NCBI GenBank assembly: GCA_022885665.1 | Contig: JAGQDJ010000033.1 | Span: 496,001 to 560,000, forward strand | DNA: 64,000 nucleotides | Direction: 5' to 3' | From: Triops longicaudatus | Lineage: Eukaryota > Arthropoda > Branchiopoda > Notostraca > Triopsidae | Part shown: in pieces, positions 26,801 through 40,285 of the stretch | How positions within the stretch are numbered: the first letter of the stretch is position 1 | How the letters are laid out: the number at the start of each line of letters is the position of its first letter | Made by a program: the position numbers and the translations under genes | Notes under the pieces: model-generated | The model's input: only the letters and a program-made list of their open reading frames with translations | Database searches by the model: none | What the model was told of the DNA's origin: nothing

Positions 26801-29800
26801 ACACAGAATGACAAAACTCAACCGACTAAGTACTGTATGTAGGGTTTAGACCACGTTCGTAACTCATTTTCCACATGCTCAGCGTCTACGTGACCGGCCT
26901 GACAACAAATTACAACACTCAAAAGAGTTAACGATACACCTCGACCAAAACCATGGAGATTCCCAAGCTGGCAGCGCATTCCACAGCTAAGAACGATACA
27001 AGTCGAAAGATTTTTTTAGTGCCACGTTGTAAAAAATCGCCTATCTGTCACACCTCCCTTGCATAACCCATATTCTATGGTCACTTCGTGAAAGATAAGC
27101 GGCTATTTTTATGTTATCCTTTGGACACTTATTTGTCTTCAACCACGCCAGCAACCTTTACGGGGTAACAAGGTCCTAACCATATTAGGCCTCCAATTTG
27201 GAAATTCCTCCCTTCCATGTATGCAAAGGCCCAATTGCCTCCCCTTTTATCTATTGGCTTCGTTTTAACGTTATCCGCATATTGACTCTTCTGTACCATC
27301 CCAGCTGGCTTGCTTTTACCACATGCAAATGAGAGGCTAGATACAATATGCTTTGTTCGTCCGGCCCTCCCCTCCTCCTCTTGTTGCTGACCGTTTTACA
27401 CTCAACGCGGTGCGAATGGAAATGAACGCATTACCGTGCACTATGCTCGGCCAATGTGGCATCGCATCCAAAGCTTCTCCGAACTAGCTGAACTTCACCG
27501 CAAACATTCTCTGGCTGACAAGCTCAGGCATGGTCCAACAGCCGACCTGTCCATCGCGAACATAACATTTGCTCTATCGCACTGCCCTTTGTCGCCATCA
27601 AACTTGACCTGCTCTCACCAGGGAACTAAAACTTTCCCGTCTACACGCTAATTACTCAACATTTGTTATACTCACCTTTTTGTATGATTTTACGACACTC
27701 TTTTGCCTGGGTTGTCTATTTGTGCAAAACTGTACCACCGAATTCTCACAGGTTACAGGAAGATCTTTTATCGTCAAAGTTAATCGCCAAACCCGGATGT
27801 CTGCCCGACCTAGTTTTACTTCGATCGAACTTGCCCAAAGAGCAAGCTGTTTGATACAATCGCACGATTATGTTACGAACCGTGCTTAGAAGAAACAAAG
27901 TAACGGCTTCTGAAGGGAATCAGAAAAACTATGACTTCAGTTAAAAAAGAAAAGATAATATTCATGATTTATTTCACGACAAGTTGACAGACTTAAATAT
28001 AGCTAAAATAAACAAAAGCTTTCATTAAGGGGTAATAGGATTATGTGATACACATTTAGGTGGGTTCCACTGTATTTGCAAATTGACATTACACATAACA
28101 TATTTTATTTTTCCTGTAAACCTGACGATCTTGCAAAACGTGAAGTTAGACACTTTTTCCTTTCAGGACAATTGGCAAAAATGAGAAATGATACTGCGAA
28201 TTACTGAAATGGTATGTCAATAAAAACTTCAGTATCAACTCTCGCAAAAGTAGTAAGTTTCAACGTTACGGCTCAGGTAACGACTCACGAGTGCTAAGAA
28301 TCTGTCTAAGAGCTTCTATGTTCGAGAATCAAGAACGAAGTGACAGTTAGTGAGCAAGTTTCCGAAAAACGTTTTTTCAACTCCAGTTTCCTTCCATTTT
28401 TGAGGACTAGGGACATTCTTGAAACAAAGTCACGGAATAGGGGAATTGTTGCTTTAGCCACGCTAGCCAAGCACTTCACCCCGTTTTCTTGACGGCAAAT
28501 ATCTAAACAAATCTGTACGTTACTATCAGCTGTAGATATCTCAGTGACCCAATGAATGAACTATGCGATACGGAAAAACCTTTCCTACAAAGGAATTTCG
28601 GCAGTCCCGGTCCCATCTTCAGATGCCCCATGCTGTGCATGAACATTCTTGATTTTGCTGACCAGCCTCAAAATGTGACCCTCAACCCAATAAATCGTAC
28701 CCTTCTTCCGTTCCAGTATTTGTCTTGCTCATAAGGTCACAAAGCTAGATTCTTTAAAGATTAACAGGGCCCGCGACATGGGAGTTCCGGTAGTGCTTTA
28801 AACAGAAGGCCTTGTGGTACTACGAAAAAATGTCGAGTTTTCTCTAAGAATTAAAACGTGTCCTACGACAATTTCGCTGGTGCTTTAACCCAAGGATTTA
28901 TGCGATTTATTGAACAGGTATCACCTCACCTCACGCGAACGGGAAGTGCACCCTTAGAAGAAAGCTACGGAAAAAAGGTCGTCGTTTGCATTTATAGCGA
29001 ACAGGATTCGAAAAACGTTCCACAGAAGCTATGAGGAACATGCAAATGAAACGCGGTAGTCGACGGGGGTTTAATAGGAGACTGACAGATGAAGAGTAGC
29101 TAAGACGTTGGTTGCATATGCTTCTGACAAGCTTTCGTTTCGCCACGCTTCCATAACTCCTATTCATCCCGACAGTTGTCCATCAACAGCAATCAGGCCC
29201 ATGACAGTGAACCTTAATGCACACTTGCATTTATCACCTTTGCCTCAATTCTCGTTTTTGCCGTACATGAAAGCGTACCGACTCGTTTCCATTCATCCCT
29301 TTTTAGGTCCTTGAAAGGATCAGAATGGCCAAAGCAATTTGCAACATCCCTTTCAGAGCCAAAGGGAAGGAATATTTCACCTTCTTACTTTCCACTCCCA
29401 ACTTGTATTCTAGCACGAAAAAAGAAAAACATCTTTTGCATGAAACAGTTTTTCAAAAAAGTGACATGACGCCCTGTAGTATTAAATCACTTCCCCTGAA
29501 TAATAAAACATTCAAAGGTCTGTGTCACTCATACCTCCTTGCCAAGTTCTTCATGCGCATCTTTCAAGTCAAATTTGGTGACCTTTATACACTTGCATGC
29601 ATAATACAGTACAAGGAAAACGGGCGGAACACACCTCCAATATTAAAGTGTACAAGCCCAGGCTCACTCTATAGAAAAAAAAAAGAATAAAAGACAACCC
29701 TAGCCTGTTGTTGAATTTCAATGCTCCCATTCGGAATTAAAATTGGTCACATTCTGGACACAGCCGCGATTACTCAACCACACCAATCTGGTATCTTCCG

Positions 29801-30027
29801 ACGACGCAGACTAATTCTCTACGCAGGAACAAGTCGTAAAACATTCACAATCAATCCACCCCGGACGATTCAGTTTAAGCGTTCTTTTCTTATCCAGAGG
29901 AGTGGTGCGGGCTTTCACTCATACCACTTTCTCAATTATGTTTCATAAACAGGTTTACAAGCTGTGCTTCTCCCCAAAAACGGACAAACCCTCAGATCCC
30001 TGAAACTTTACTTATGGAATTGTAAGC

Positions 30028-30217
30028 ATGAAAAATGGCGGCCGCTTTTTACTGCTTTTGTCTATCGGTCTCACCGGCCTTCCTTGCCTACTCACTACTG
30101 CAAACTCATCAATCAGAAAACCCAAAGTCCACAGACTTGATTCATCGATTGATATTACCCCAAGACGCAGATCTCGTTCCTTCTCCTCTTTGAGCCAGCA
30201 AAGGGTCATTCACTGGG
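30028..30217 (+). CDS. Candidate first exon of a small secreted protein (unsupported by homology)
   Basis: An ATG opens a typical signal peptide: MKNGGR followed by the hydrophobic run FLLLLSIGLTGLPCLL, then TTANSS as a likely cleavage region. A basic, Ser-rich segment containing RRRSR, a possible convertase site, follows. The frame reaches a strong donor, TGGG|GTAAGG, at 30217 in phase 1. I found no downstream partner exon and recognise no family. A signal peptide followed by a good donor is suggestive but can occur by chance in 64 kb. Confidence 0.25.
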
Positions 30218-33200
30218 GTAAGGACTATTCGGAGATAAGAATTTTCGGAAGTTCCGGAAGGGGGATGACGGTAGGCCCTAGCCAAAGGGAGGGTTGCTTC
30301 ATGTGTCATCGTTAATTAATTCTAGAGGATGAGTCACCGAAGGAAAGGTTGCGACTCGAGAGGAAAATATCCCGAAACTTAATCGACTGAAGTGATGCAA
30401 AAAGATTCGGTACTTGATCTCAGCCTAGCCCAATGCAATAGCAATAACGGAACACGCAATGGTCACGTACGCAAAACACATGCATTTGCTGTAGCCATTT
30501 TCTCATGATTGAGGTCATGCTATAAGCAAGAGACAAATAAAACGAAAAATAAATTTGTAGAATAAAGCAAGGAGAAATGCATAAAAAATAACTAATAAAT
30601 AAAAATAGAGAAAGGAAAAAATACAAATTCAAACTATTAGAATAGGAATAAATAATAGGGAAACAAAAATAAAAACAAAATACCATAAATATACTAAGTT
30701 ATAAGTTAACTGGAAAATGCACCTCTTTGAAGAAAAATGCACAAAAAGAACCCGCTGCCATAAATCTTGCTGTGCCGTGCAGAAAAAAAAAAAAATAAAT
30801 ACAGCCCATAGCCTACAAAAAAGTCGATAAACTCAAATGGCGAGGAAAGTTGATGACGAGATTATTTATTCATTCCCAACATTCTCGTGGCACGTGTTCA
30901 TTTTTTTTTTGGGGGTGGGGCTATTTACCTTACGAGCATTAGGACACAACCCAGGAACTTAAGTCAGTTTGATATAGGATACCCTTTAGTGTAATTGCTT
31001 AAGTCATGAAATGGGTAACAGTAGCAATAATATCCGGTTTCAAGTTTGCTAACATTTCCTACAAAAATAACTCGTTCGTAGCTTAGAGCCTACTGAGTGA
31101 AACGTAATTAGGTAGGTACTTTATTTCTAACAACAGATGAACCATCAACACGCGAAAAAGTGCTCCTACGAAAAGGTGAAATAACGACAATAAATAAATA
31201 AATTAAGAACGAGTGATACAGAGAATACATGATTACAAGACAAAGCATAACAATTAATTCATATAAGAAGTCTTCGAGTAAAACTGGACGTGATATGAAA
31301 TGTCATATAAGGCTTTTTTTCTAAGGACACACTTTAAATGTATAGTGTAAAAAATGCGGTAAACTGCAGTTTCCATGCGGATACAATGTCTCATATGGAG
31401 GTAATGTGTTTCTTTACTGTTGAACTGATTGCAATACTAAAACACGGCGCCAGAGACTGTAAATTCAGTGTCAGAAGGAAAAAAAAGAACTACATCCCAT
31501 GGGTGAAAACAACAGACTTTGACTTCTCACAGCACGAACTCCAGACTTGACACAAACTTATGCAAATGATCACCCCTGGGCATTGACGGCAGATAAAGGG
31601 CATTCTTGATTTTTTGGGGTAACCGCAGTTTTCCGAAGTGAAATAAATCTACCGAAAAAGCATCTTACCCAAGTTTATAACACCTGACGCTGCATAAATT
31701 GCTTCATTCCATGGTCTTTTGATATAAAAAACAGGCATCGGCATCTTTCTCATTTACAGACCTTTAGGGTGCCGTGACGAATCTGCAGCTGCGGGTCATT
31801 ATAAAGGCATGTCAAATTAGCGTTAACACGGAACGGTGGGAGAAAATAATAAAAAAAGACAAAATTACGTATTTTAAATTAGACTTTGCCGGCTGTCAAT
31901 TAATACCGAGACCCATACGGAGGAAAAAAGCAACATATCTTGGCGACGGTGAAACGATGTTGAAACGAAAAACGTAGGGCAACTGGTTGATTTAACAGCG
32001 AAAACAAAACTAAATTACGGAGTTCTTTGGTCTATTCAAAGTTGCCTCGTGGAGCTTGGGGCCAAAAAGCAGACATTTAAGAAGATAAACATCTAAACAC
32101 AAAATCAAAAAGCTGCAATCGTATGCTCCATGCTTTACATTGTGCACACGCTTATAACCTCTATTCCATGTAGTAAGGGAGTAATTCTATTGAGTTCGGA
32201 CTTCCCACTGCTACACTCCAGACCATTTTTTAACATATATATTAAGCAATGTTTATCACGTAAAAATCTCCGTCTGAGGCTACCTTGCCCTGTGCTCCCG
32301 CATCCAGATTGCTTCTTTGCACGTTTTTTGAAAACGTCGATCTAATTCACTAGCACGCTGCCGTCAAGTGAGGCGAAACCTACCATTCCGGAACACAGAC
32401 GGAACAGCGAAACCTTTTCATTCCAGGTGCTAATGAGCAAGTTCCATCTCCCCCCTTTTTTACACATTCCCAAACGTGTGTGCGTTGCAACAACCTCGGC
32501 ACCCGAAAGCCTACCCAAAGAATTCTTCTTATGCAAGCCTGTGCTCGGGCCGACTGTTTGGCGCCAGCTACAACATGCAGTTAACCATATCTACGTTTTC
32601 TCTTTACTAAACTGCATGCATACAAATGAACCTAGCGGCAAAACACTGGGCAAGACAACCACACTTGCGATAACAGAGCCCTCTGCCTTGACCAGCCCCT
32701 TGCCATCAATTTTCCAACCGCTGACCAAAAATCAACAAAAAGACCAGGAATCCCCCATCTCCTGTTTGGGGATTCGGTAAACGGCTCCGTGATATCTCCC
32801 TATGGACAAGCACACACATACATACATGCTACAGGAAAAGAGGAAGGAGACAGTGTCAACGCAGTTTTCATTGGGCCTTTGGGAATTCAACAGACTGAGG
32901 CTGTCTGCCATGCGTCAACATGTGTGCATAGAATGGGGGAAATTCACCATATGAACAAGTTAAACGAGATCTTCGGCAGAGTCCCCGCAACAGTCAGGGA
33001 GTACTAATACTGACCAATTGCTCACGTCACGAAGGCTGCCCAGCCAACTAATTAGAATAATTGCCGAGATCGGACGAGTCATATTAATGAGCCTTTCCCG
33101 TATCCCCTGTTCCTTAGCAGGACCAAAGCTGCGCATTTTTGTCGTTAGTTTACAGGCGGCTGAAACTGTTTGAAGACAGACAAGAAAGACTCAGGTACAA

Positions 33201-36200
33201 TCACCGAAACTATTGACCAGAAAAGGCCGCGAAAAAGCTAGGGTAAGGAGACGCGTTACGGAGAACCGATGAAATTAGAAACGGTCTCGTTAACATTGTC
33301 GCATGGTTTACGGCTCACAGGTGCAGTAGCTAAAAGCACTTCTGGTGTTGGGAGCAAAAAGTTCCTGGTAGTCATTCCGCAAGTTTTGGTTTACATGTTC
33401 TGTTGACTTAGTACAATACAAAACAAAGGGCAAAAAAAGTCCTTTCGTCCACTGCCAGCATCTTTGCACAATTAGGCAAAAATCTTTGATTTAGGTGACG
33501 TTTTATTTGCTTATTTGTATCCACTTGCTGTGGAAAACATGTTAGAAGTACGGGCTGCTGAGTTTTATTTGCTTTACTTTTCTTCCCTCTTGTTATTACA
33601 GTAGAACTTGAACTTTTGTCACCCATGATCATGAAAATTCCTAGTTGTGTTAACTACAACTACAAAAATTTTTTTACTCCATCATGAATTTTACGTTATT
33701 TTTTAAGCGCTTCCTCATAGCCAGTTTAAAATCCTTTAATGAAATTATTATAAATATACTTAAAGTATCGAATTACACTTCATCTTCAATTATTCGTTTC
33801 GGATTTTTGCACATCCTGATGACTAGAACATGAGCTTCTGATTTTGTCAACATCATACGTGCTACCCTCCGGTCCCAACCTGGTTGACAAAATAAGGATT
33901 TCTACTGTACTACTAGTACTCGTAGTTTCTTTTCAAATACAGTATGTGTTTAATCCTAGACTCAGTTCTTAACAAGAGATCAGAGTAATCTATTGAAGCG
34001 CCATTTTGGGAATGTGAGAAGTCCCATTACTGCTCGTTTTATTATTTACTTGAAATTCTTTCTGCACACAGATGTTGCGACGTTAATAATACAGAACGTG
34101 AAAAGCCAGTGACAATGAAGGATCATTTGAGCGCTATGTATTCTTTGACGAGGCTGGTTTATTAATCTTATAGACCTTTATTTTTCTCCAAAGACTTAAT
34201 CTTTTAAATTTACGGGCGATTAATTTTATATTGTCACGCAAACCAAATCAACACGCTGAGTGATGGCTTCATTCGCAGGGGCTGCGGTGACAAAAAAAGG
34301 GTTTTGTATACTCGCTCCTAAAGAGTCTCGCAACCTTATCCTGTACTATTAAAAAATGTTAAACCACCAGGTCTAATTAAGCCTCCTGAGGCTGATTTAG
34401 CTTCGTCAAGGATGAAAGGAGTCAACCTAATGAAATAAAAATGCGTATATTTAAAAGGCTGTACTCTACTTTTACTAAGTAGGCTTTTGAGTTTTCCGTA
34501 GCTAAAGATATAATTGATTTTAGGCCCTTTCAACGCCTAATAGAAAAAATCGCTTTAGAAAGGACAATTTTTAATCGCGATAAATGCAATGGAGTATTAT
34601 TTAACTTCCGGTTGCACTTTACGTTGCTTAGGATAATGAAATTGTGCAATATGAGCAGCAGGACCCAAACCTTAGTCCGTACATGAAGACAGCTTGAGTT
34701 TTACAAGCAGTTGGTTCGTAATAATGCATAGTTACGAGCGAACTGCAACTTTGCAGACTTCTGCTTCCTCGACCAGTCTGGTGGTTTACAAGGATTCGCA
34801 ATCGATAATGCTCAGCTTTATCGTGGCTGCAACGGAAACTTGTAGGAAAGAAGTTCCCTATAGAGTAACACGCAGTGCTTTTAATGATTCGAACCGCACT
34901 CTAAGTCATCAACCATGCGCCATTGGTTTACTCTTAGCTTTAGGCCACAAACTCTCCTTATACAACTTACTAACGCAAACAGCCGCACGATTGAACAGGT
35001 GCTTACATTCTTAATCCTTTTTTCACGCTGTTTCGACCAGTTTCTGCTCCTAGCTAATAGATACTGACCATTTATTAGAAGTCAATGGTCGGTTTATAGG
35101 TGAGCTATTTGCAGCCGTTAAACAAAAAACACCCGGTCTAAGGAAGGCAGACCAACCGGAAGAGCTAACAAAGGCCTTTGAACTTACACTTAGCTTCCTA
35201 TAGCTTTTATAGTAGATAAAGCCACTAGAAATAAAGTCAACTCCCCATTCTAGACACTTCACTAATTCCGGTGGAAAAATAGGGAACATGTTTTAAAAAA
35301 TTTTTACTACAACGGGATTTTTCTAGAACATATTTGTTGCTTGTGGTTTTTGAGGTGAGCTTCGCTGCGGATTGAAGCTTCACTAGACCGCATAATCACC
35401 GTTCACCGGTCATTTCCACCGAACTACTCAAGGCGGGTTCTTAGGACGGTGCGTCTAGCAGCTCTAATGATGAATCTGCAGGCGTTTTCTGCTGTTCTTT
35501 ACTTTTCCGGCTTGACCAACTTCCGAGGAAACCGTTAAAAAATAAAGAACCAAATAAAACGTAAAGCGTGAAAGCTAAACAAAAATAACTAAAATAATGG
35601 AAGTAGAGAAACAGATAAAAATATGGAAGTAAAGTTGTGAAGAAAAAATCTGACGTACTACAGCAAATTAATTTGAATACCAATATTCGTAGGCAAGTGC
35701 CCCATGTCCGTCCAGAAATCATGTCAGAAAGTCTCATTATGGGGATCTTTTATATGTAGATGCTCCCTTCTCTTTCCAGCTTCGTGCATCCCAATGTATG
35801 CTAATGCGCCCTTCGACGAATGAGAAAGGATCTGTCCAGTTGCCTCTTTCCACACCACATACTTTACAGCACATAACTACAGTCTTTCAAAACGAGTCTA
35901 TTTCCACGTTTGTAATGCTTTATCTATGTCTGTCTTTGCACTATCACCGCTCTAAAAAGAAGCCTGTCTACACTTTCGGGCTCTGTTCTTCTCCATTACA
36001 CCCCCTACTCTTGACCTGAGCAACCCTCAGTTTTCTTCACGACTTGGGACTACAGTGTTCGTACTCTTCAACAGAAGCCTGCAAAGGAATGCCACAACAA
36101 TTAAGCAGACAAGAAATTACTTAGCCCCCTTACCGCTTCCACAATAGCCACGCTGGAGCCTTCCAAAACGTTTTTCTCTCGCTTGATGAAATGTAATCTA

Positions 36201-39200
36201 CAGTTTTACAGACGACCCTGGCGATGAAGTAAGTTTGCCGCCTATTATATAGCTAATTAACTAATTTTCTTGAGTGAAGTAGGCCTTTCTGTAATAGAAA
36301 CCCTTTATTACTATCAAAACTTGTTAACCTATTAAGTTCGCTCAAAATAAAGCTACAGCAGAACTCCACACTTGTGTTAACTAATTTTTGAAGCTTTCCG
36401 TAATAATTTAAACTTCACTCGCGTATATTAAGAGCTAACAAAGACCTCAGAGTAATAATTTTTAAAGCGAGATTTTTCCGTAGAAAATGGAACTGACTTT
36501 CTGTCACTACCTATTATCGAGTATCACAGAAGTTCTTTACATACAAGGTATTACAAAAAGGAACAGAAGCTCTTCGCAAACGTTTGGATTAGAAATTCTT
36601 GGCTAATCCTATTAACATAAAATACACAAAACGCAAAAGTTGCCATTCATATTTCTGGAATAAGACTTCGTTAGTCTGTTCAGTAAATTTTTGTATGAAC
36701 ATTCACAACCCCGACATTCTTTTTTTCTCTCGATTTAATCTGAGCTACCCAAACTCAACTAATTGATCCTAACTTATTTTAAGTCCAGCTTAAGTAAGGA
36801 AAAAGTTTGTACGACTTTGGTTCAGTTTTGAGCTCCAGAAGCATTTGTGAATAAAAAATGTTAGGGAAAGAAGTGTAACAGAAAGAACCATCCGATTTTG
36901 TTAGCTTTCTAGCATGAAAATTAGTTTCGCTCCCACATTAGTCGATACAATACGGTTTTTCTGTAATACTAAAGGAAGTCTCCTCAATTCCTCACGTTCT
37001 TCTAATGTTCATGTTCTCACGCTCATGTTCTTCAACTCTAATCCAAGTTATTTTTGTCCAACTAATGTACCATTCTGCATGTTTGAACGAATCTGCAATA
37101 CATAATATATAGAATACAGGTAAACACACATTTTATTTGTTTTTAACAGCACGTAAATATTCTTAGAAACTGAAACGTTACTGTACTTGGGTACTTCAGG
37201 ACATACCTTCGGGTGATGTAATGATACAAAGTCCACTAACGACAGGTTAAAGGTTCTGGCTTTTATCTTGCCTTTCTACAACTTTCTATTATCAGTTCTG
37301 TTTGTAGCCATTACAAATAAACCAGGCAGCTAAGGAAAAAGTTGCTGAAGCGTTTTATGCTACGTTGTGCTATAACAAAGTTGTAACAAACTTAAAACAA
37401 GTGCAACTATACTGCGAAATGGGGGAGGAAGTAGACGAAAATTGAAACGATTGCAAGTCCCCAAGTACTTTTACAATGCCTGCCGGAAAAAAAAAAAAAA
37501 AAACACCGGAGCGTTGTCCTTAGTTCTGCCCTCAAGGTAACGTTAAAAGTAGCCTTCACTTTCTTCGCAGTGGCCCTTGGAAAAAGTGACGTAAACTTAG
37601 TACAGTTTCTTCAGTACACTTGAACCACTTGGTGTATTTTTATGGAGTTGTACATGGTTCTTTACCAGAGATCACACGTTAGTCGAGGGGTAGAAGCGAG
37701 TCAGCTGTGCGCTGGACTTACCTTGGTTTAATCCAGAAGCAAATAGTCCTGCAAAACGGCGAAAGCTGCTAAAGTTTTAACTAAACATGTTAAGTCCTTG
37801 GCGTGTACCAAGCGAACGAAAAATGTTTCTTAGAACACTAGATAGCTCCGTGAATGGCAAATATTTATCTGTAGGCTGGGCATGACTCACAGGGTTGTTA
37901 AAGTTGACAACCAACCTGCCCCAAAGCACGAGAAACTGTTTTAACTGTTCATATTTTCCTTGCTAAATGAGGCAGCTAAGGAACACGCCACAAATAGGAA
38001 GTCACACCTTGTAGGTTGACAATAATTCAATGCCACAGGAGTTAAAAGCACGTTTAAAGCGTAACACTAAACCAGGGATATCACGATTTGCGCTTGCAGA
38101 TGTTGCTAATCCGTCGGCTGAACGATGTCTGAGAGGACTTGGTAGCCTGGCTACTGAACTGTTTGGTAAAAGAAAATACACTTAACGCCACCTATGAACG
38201 CGCGGCGTGCTTGCCGCCCGGTTTGAATCATCCTTACGTGCCCGTGCATAAGTCACCTTGGCCAACTTCCGCTTTCCGAAATTCTGACTTTACGGATGAT
38301 CTTGGAACGCGGAAACATTAGTTCGCAGCAAATATTATGTGAACTGTAGAAATATTTAAACAATTTACAATCAGTGCATGACTGGTTGCATAGAATAAAT
38401 TGTTATGTAGGAATTACTTTTGTAAGGAAAACTGACGCAAACGGATAACAAATATTTGGCGATTGTAAAAAAAGCTTCGTCAACTAATATAGAAGTTGTG
38501 AAAAAGTTAATATGTTAGTAGAAAAAATACACGAGAAAATAATAAAAACAGAGTTCATGACCTTCGCTGAAATATGTGACTCCCAATGTCAGCTTATGTA
38601 TTTTACAAGAAATAGACAAAATGGTCTTTAAAAAATAATACAAAAAGGCGCTACAAAAAAGTGGACTATGAAAAGCTAAAAGAAATTTATGTAGTACCTA
38701 AAAACGAAAACAAAAAAAACGATCACATGCGAATTTAACAAAATCGCTTACAGTCAAAGCTCCCCGTTCGCGTATTTTGTATTCGCAGACGAAATGTTTA
38801 AGACCAACTTTCTTTTTTCGCGAAAAACATTTTGCTATCCGCTGGGTGTGCTGGTCGCAAAAACTCAAATCATAGTCTGTTTGGTACAAAACAATAATAC
38901 TATTTCTGTCATGTAGTGTTGTAACACACTCCCATAGCGAAGTATATTTTTTCAAAAGGAAAGGATTAAGAGAGCAAAAATGTCTAACGGAAGGTGCTTC
39001 CATGTTGGAGCAACAGTTATGTTTCAACAAGATCTGAATTTAAGAAAAATGCACTTAGATCACAAGTAGTAGAAGAAAGATTGCTTCGAGCAAATTAAAC
39101 GGCCAAACTAAGCTTCTGTGCGAAATTTATTTATGAATTTAGTATTTTTTTTGTAAAACTGTTTTCGTTAATGGCGTTATCTTTCCTTCTTGGAACTTCG

Positions 39201-40108
39201 GAACGCACCCCTATCTTTCAATTTCATTTTTTCCATTCTTCATTCGTGGTTTTCCTTATCTGTGGATTTTCTCCGGAACATTTCTTCCTTGAATATGGAG
39301 CTCTGACTGTAATTAATGCAAATTATTCTGCTAAGAATCAGGCGAAAATGATTGCACTAACTAGGCAGGGTTTCGCATCTATGTGAACTTAGCCATGAAT
39401 TTCTTAAAAATAATCTTTATTCACGAATTTTACGAGCTCATTTATAAAAGATTTCACAGTAACATTTAAGAGGAAATTTCACCACACAAATGCAACTGAC
39501 TTTCTATTCCTATCTGATGTCAGGTACACTCTCACAGTCACACACAGACTACAGGTCACACACTCTCACAAATATACGTTGCGATTATAATTTAATGGTA
39601 ATAAACATTTAAATTCTTAATACACTAAAGACTATGCTAAATTACTCATGAATGTTTTATTCTAAAACTAAGAAATGAATCTCACTATAACTAACACAGA
39701 TTATAGCTAGCTATCAGCTACTTTGGACGAAGTGCACAGCTCCTAGCGAATCGTTTGCATTTCAGGACAATGTTGTCCATAACAAGCTCCGCTGTCGTAA
39801 AACTACCTATCCCCTTGGATTTTCGTTATAGCGAGGACTTACTGTGTCAAAATCAGTCTAGAAAGCAGCCGTTATTACTTAGTTAAACTTAGTTCCGTTT
39901 TTGGTAAATAGCGAGAGAATTTCGTCCACTACCCTGTAAAATTTTCCCTACCTCATGATCTTTGTTCGCGTGCAGGGACAAATGTAACAAACGAGGCGCG
40001 TCAAATTTCAATTCAACGATCTTTCACGATAATGCTCTCCAAACACCACTAACATCTACGATAGTAACCACTTCTGCTTATCATATAGTATATGTAAAAT
40101 CACATGTG

Positions 40109-40114
40109 TTTATT
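40109..40114 (-). terminator. Candidate polyadenylation signal of the CBR1-like gene
   Basis: TTTATT on the plus strand is AATAAA on the gene strand, about 170 nt past the stop codon. A variant, AATAAT, lies directly after the stop and could also serve. Confidence 0.3.
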
Positions 40115-40285
40115 ATCCACACAAAGTGAACATGAAAAACCGCTAGAAGGTTGTGCTCGCCCAAATTTCCTCTAGCCAGTTTTAGGGCATGATCAAAACA
40201 CGTAACAAATACTGGCAACGTTCAACTACTAGAAATTGTATTCCGAATGTACGTGAACAAAAACAAGGAAGCAAGTAACAATTAT

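Larger units (their letters stand above)
23882..40285. other. Gene-poor stretch between the MRL gene and the carbonyl reductase
   Basis: About 16.4 kb of AT-rich DNA holds many short open frames, none with a recognisable family. It includes A-rich blocks at about 30530-30690 and 35540-35640, a 17-19 nt A run near 37485-37503, and a pair of diverged similar segments near 36410-36540 and 39420-39540. A weak candidate secretory first exon at 30028 is listed separately. 5' untranslated exons and promoters of the MRL gene may lie here but cannot be pinned down. Confidence 0.5.

Noticed and set aside
35060..35210. Plus-strand fragment reading NGRFIGELFAAVKQKTPGLR, faintly like a retroelement reverse transcriptase/RNase H junction
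   Set aside because: It is only about 40 codons, bounded by stops, with none of the diagnostic catalytic motifs nearby; too weak to call a retroelement remnant.
37680..37745. tRNA-like segment with a B-box-like GGTTTAATCC
   Set aside because: No acceptor stem or clear A box could be paired; it could be a decayed SINE head, but nothing else supports it.
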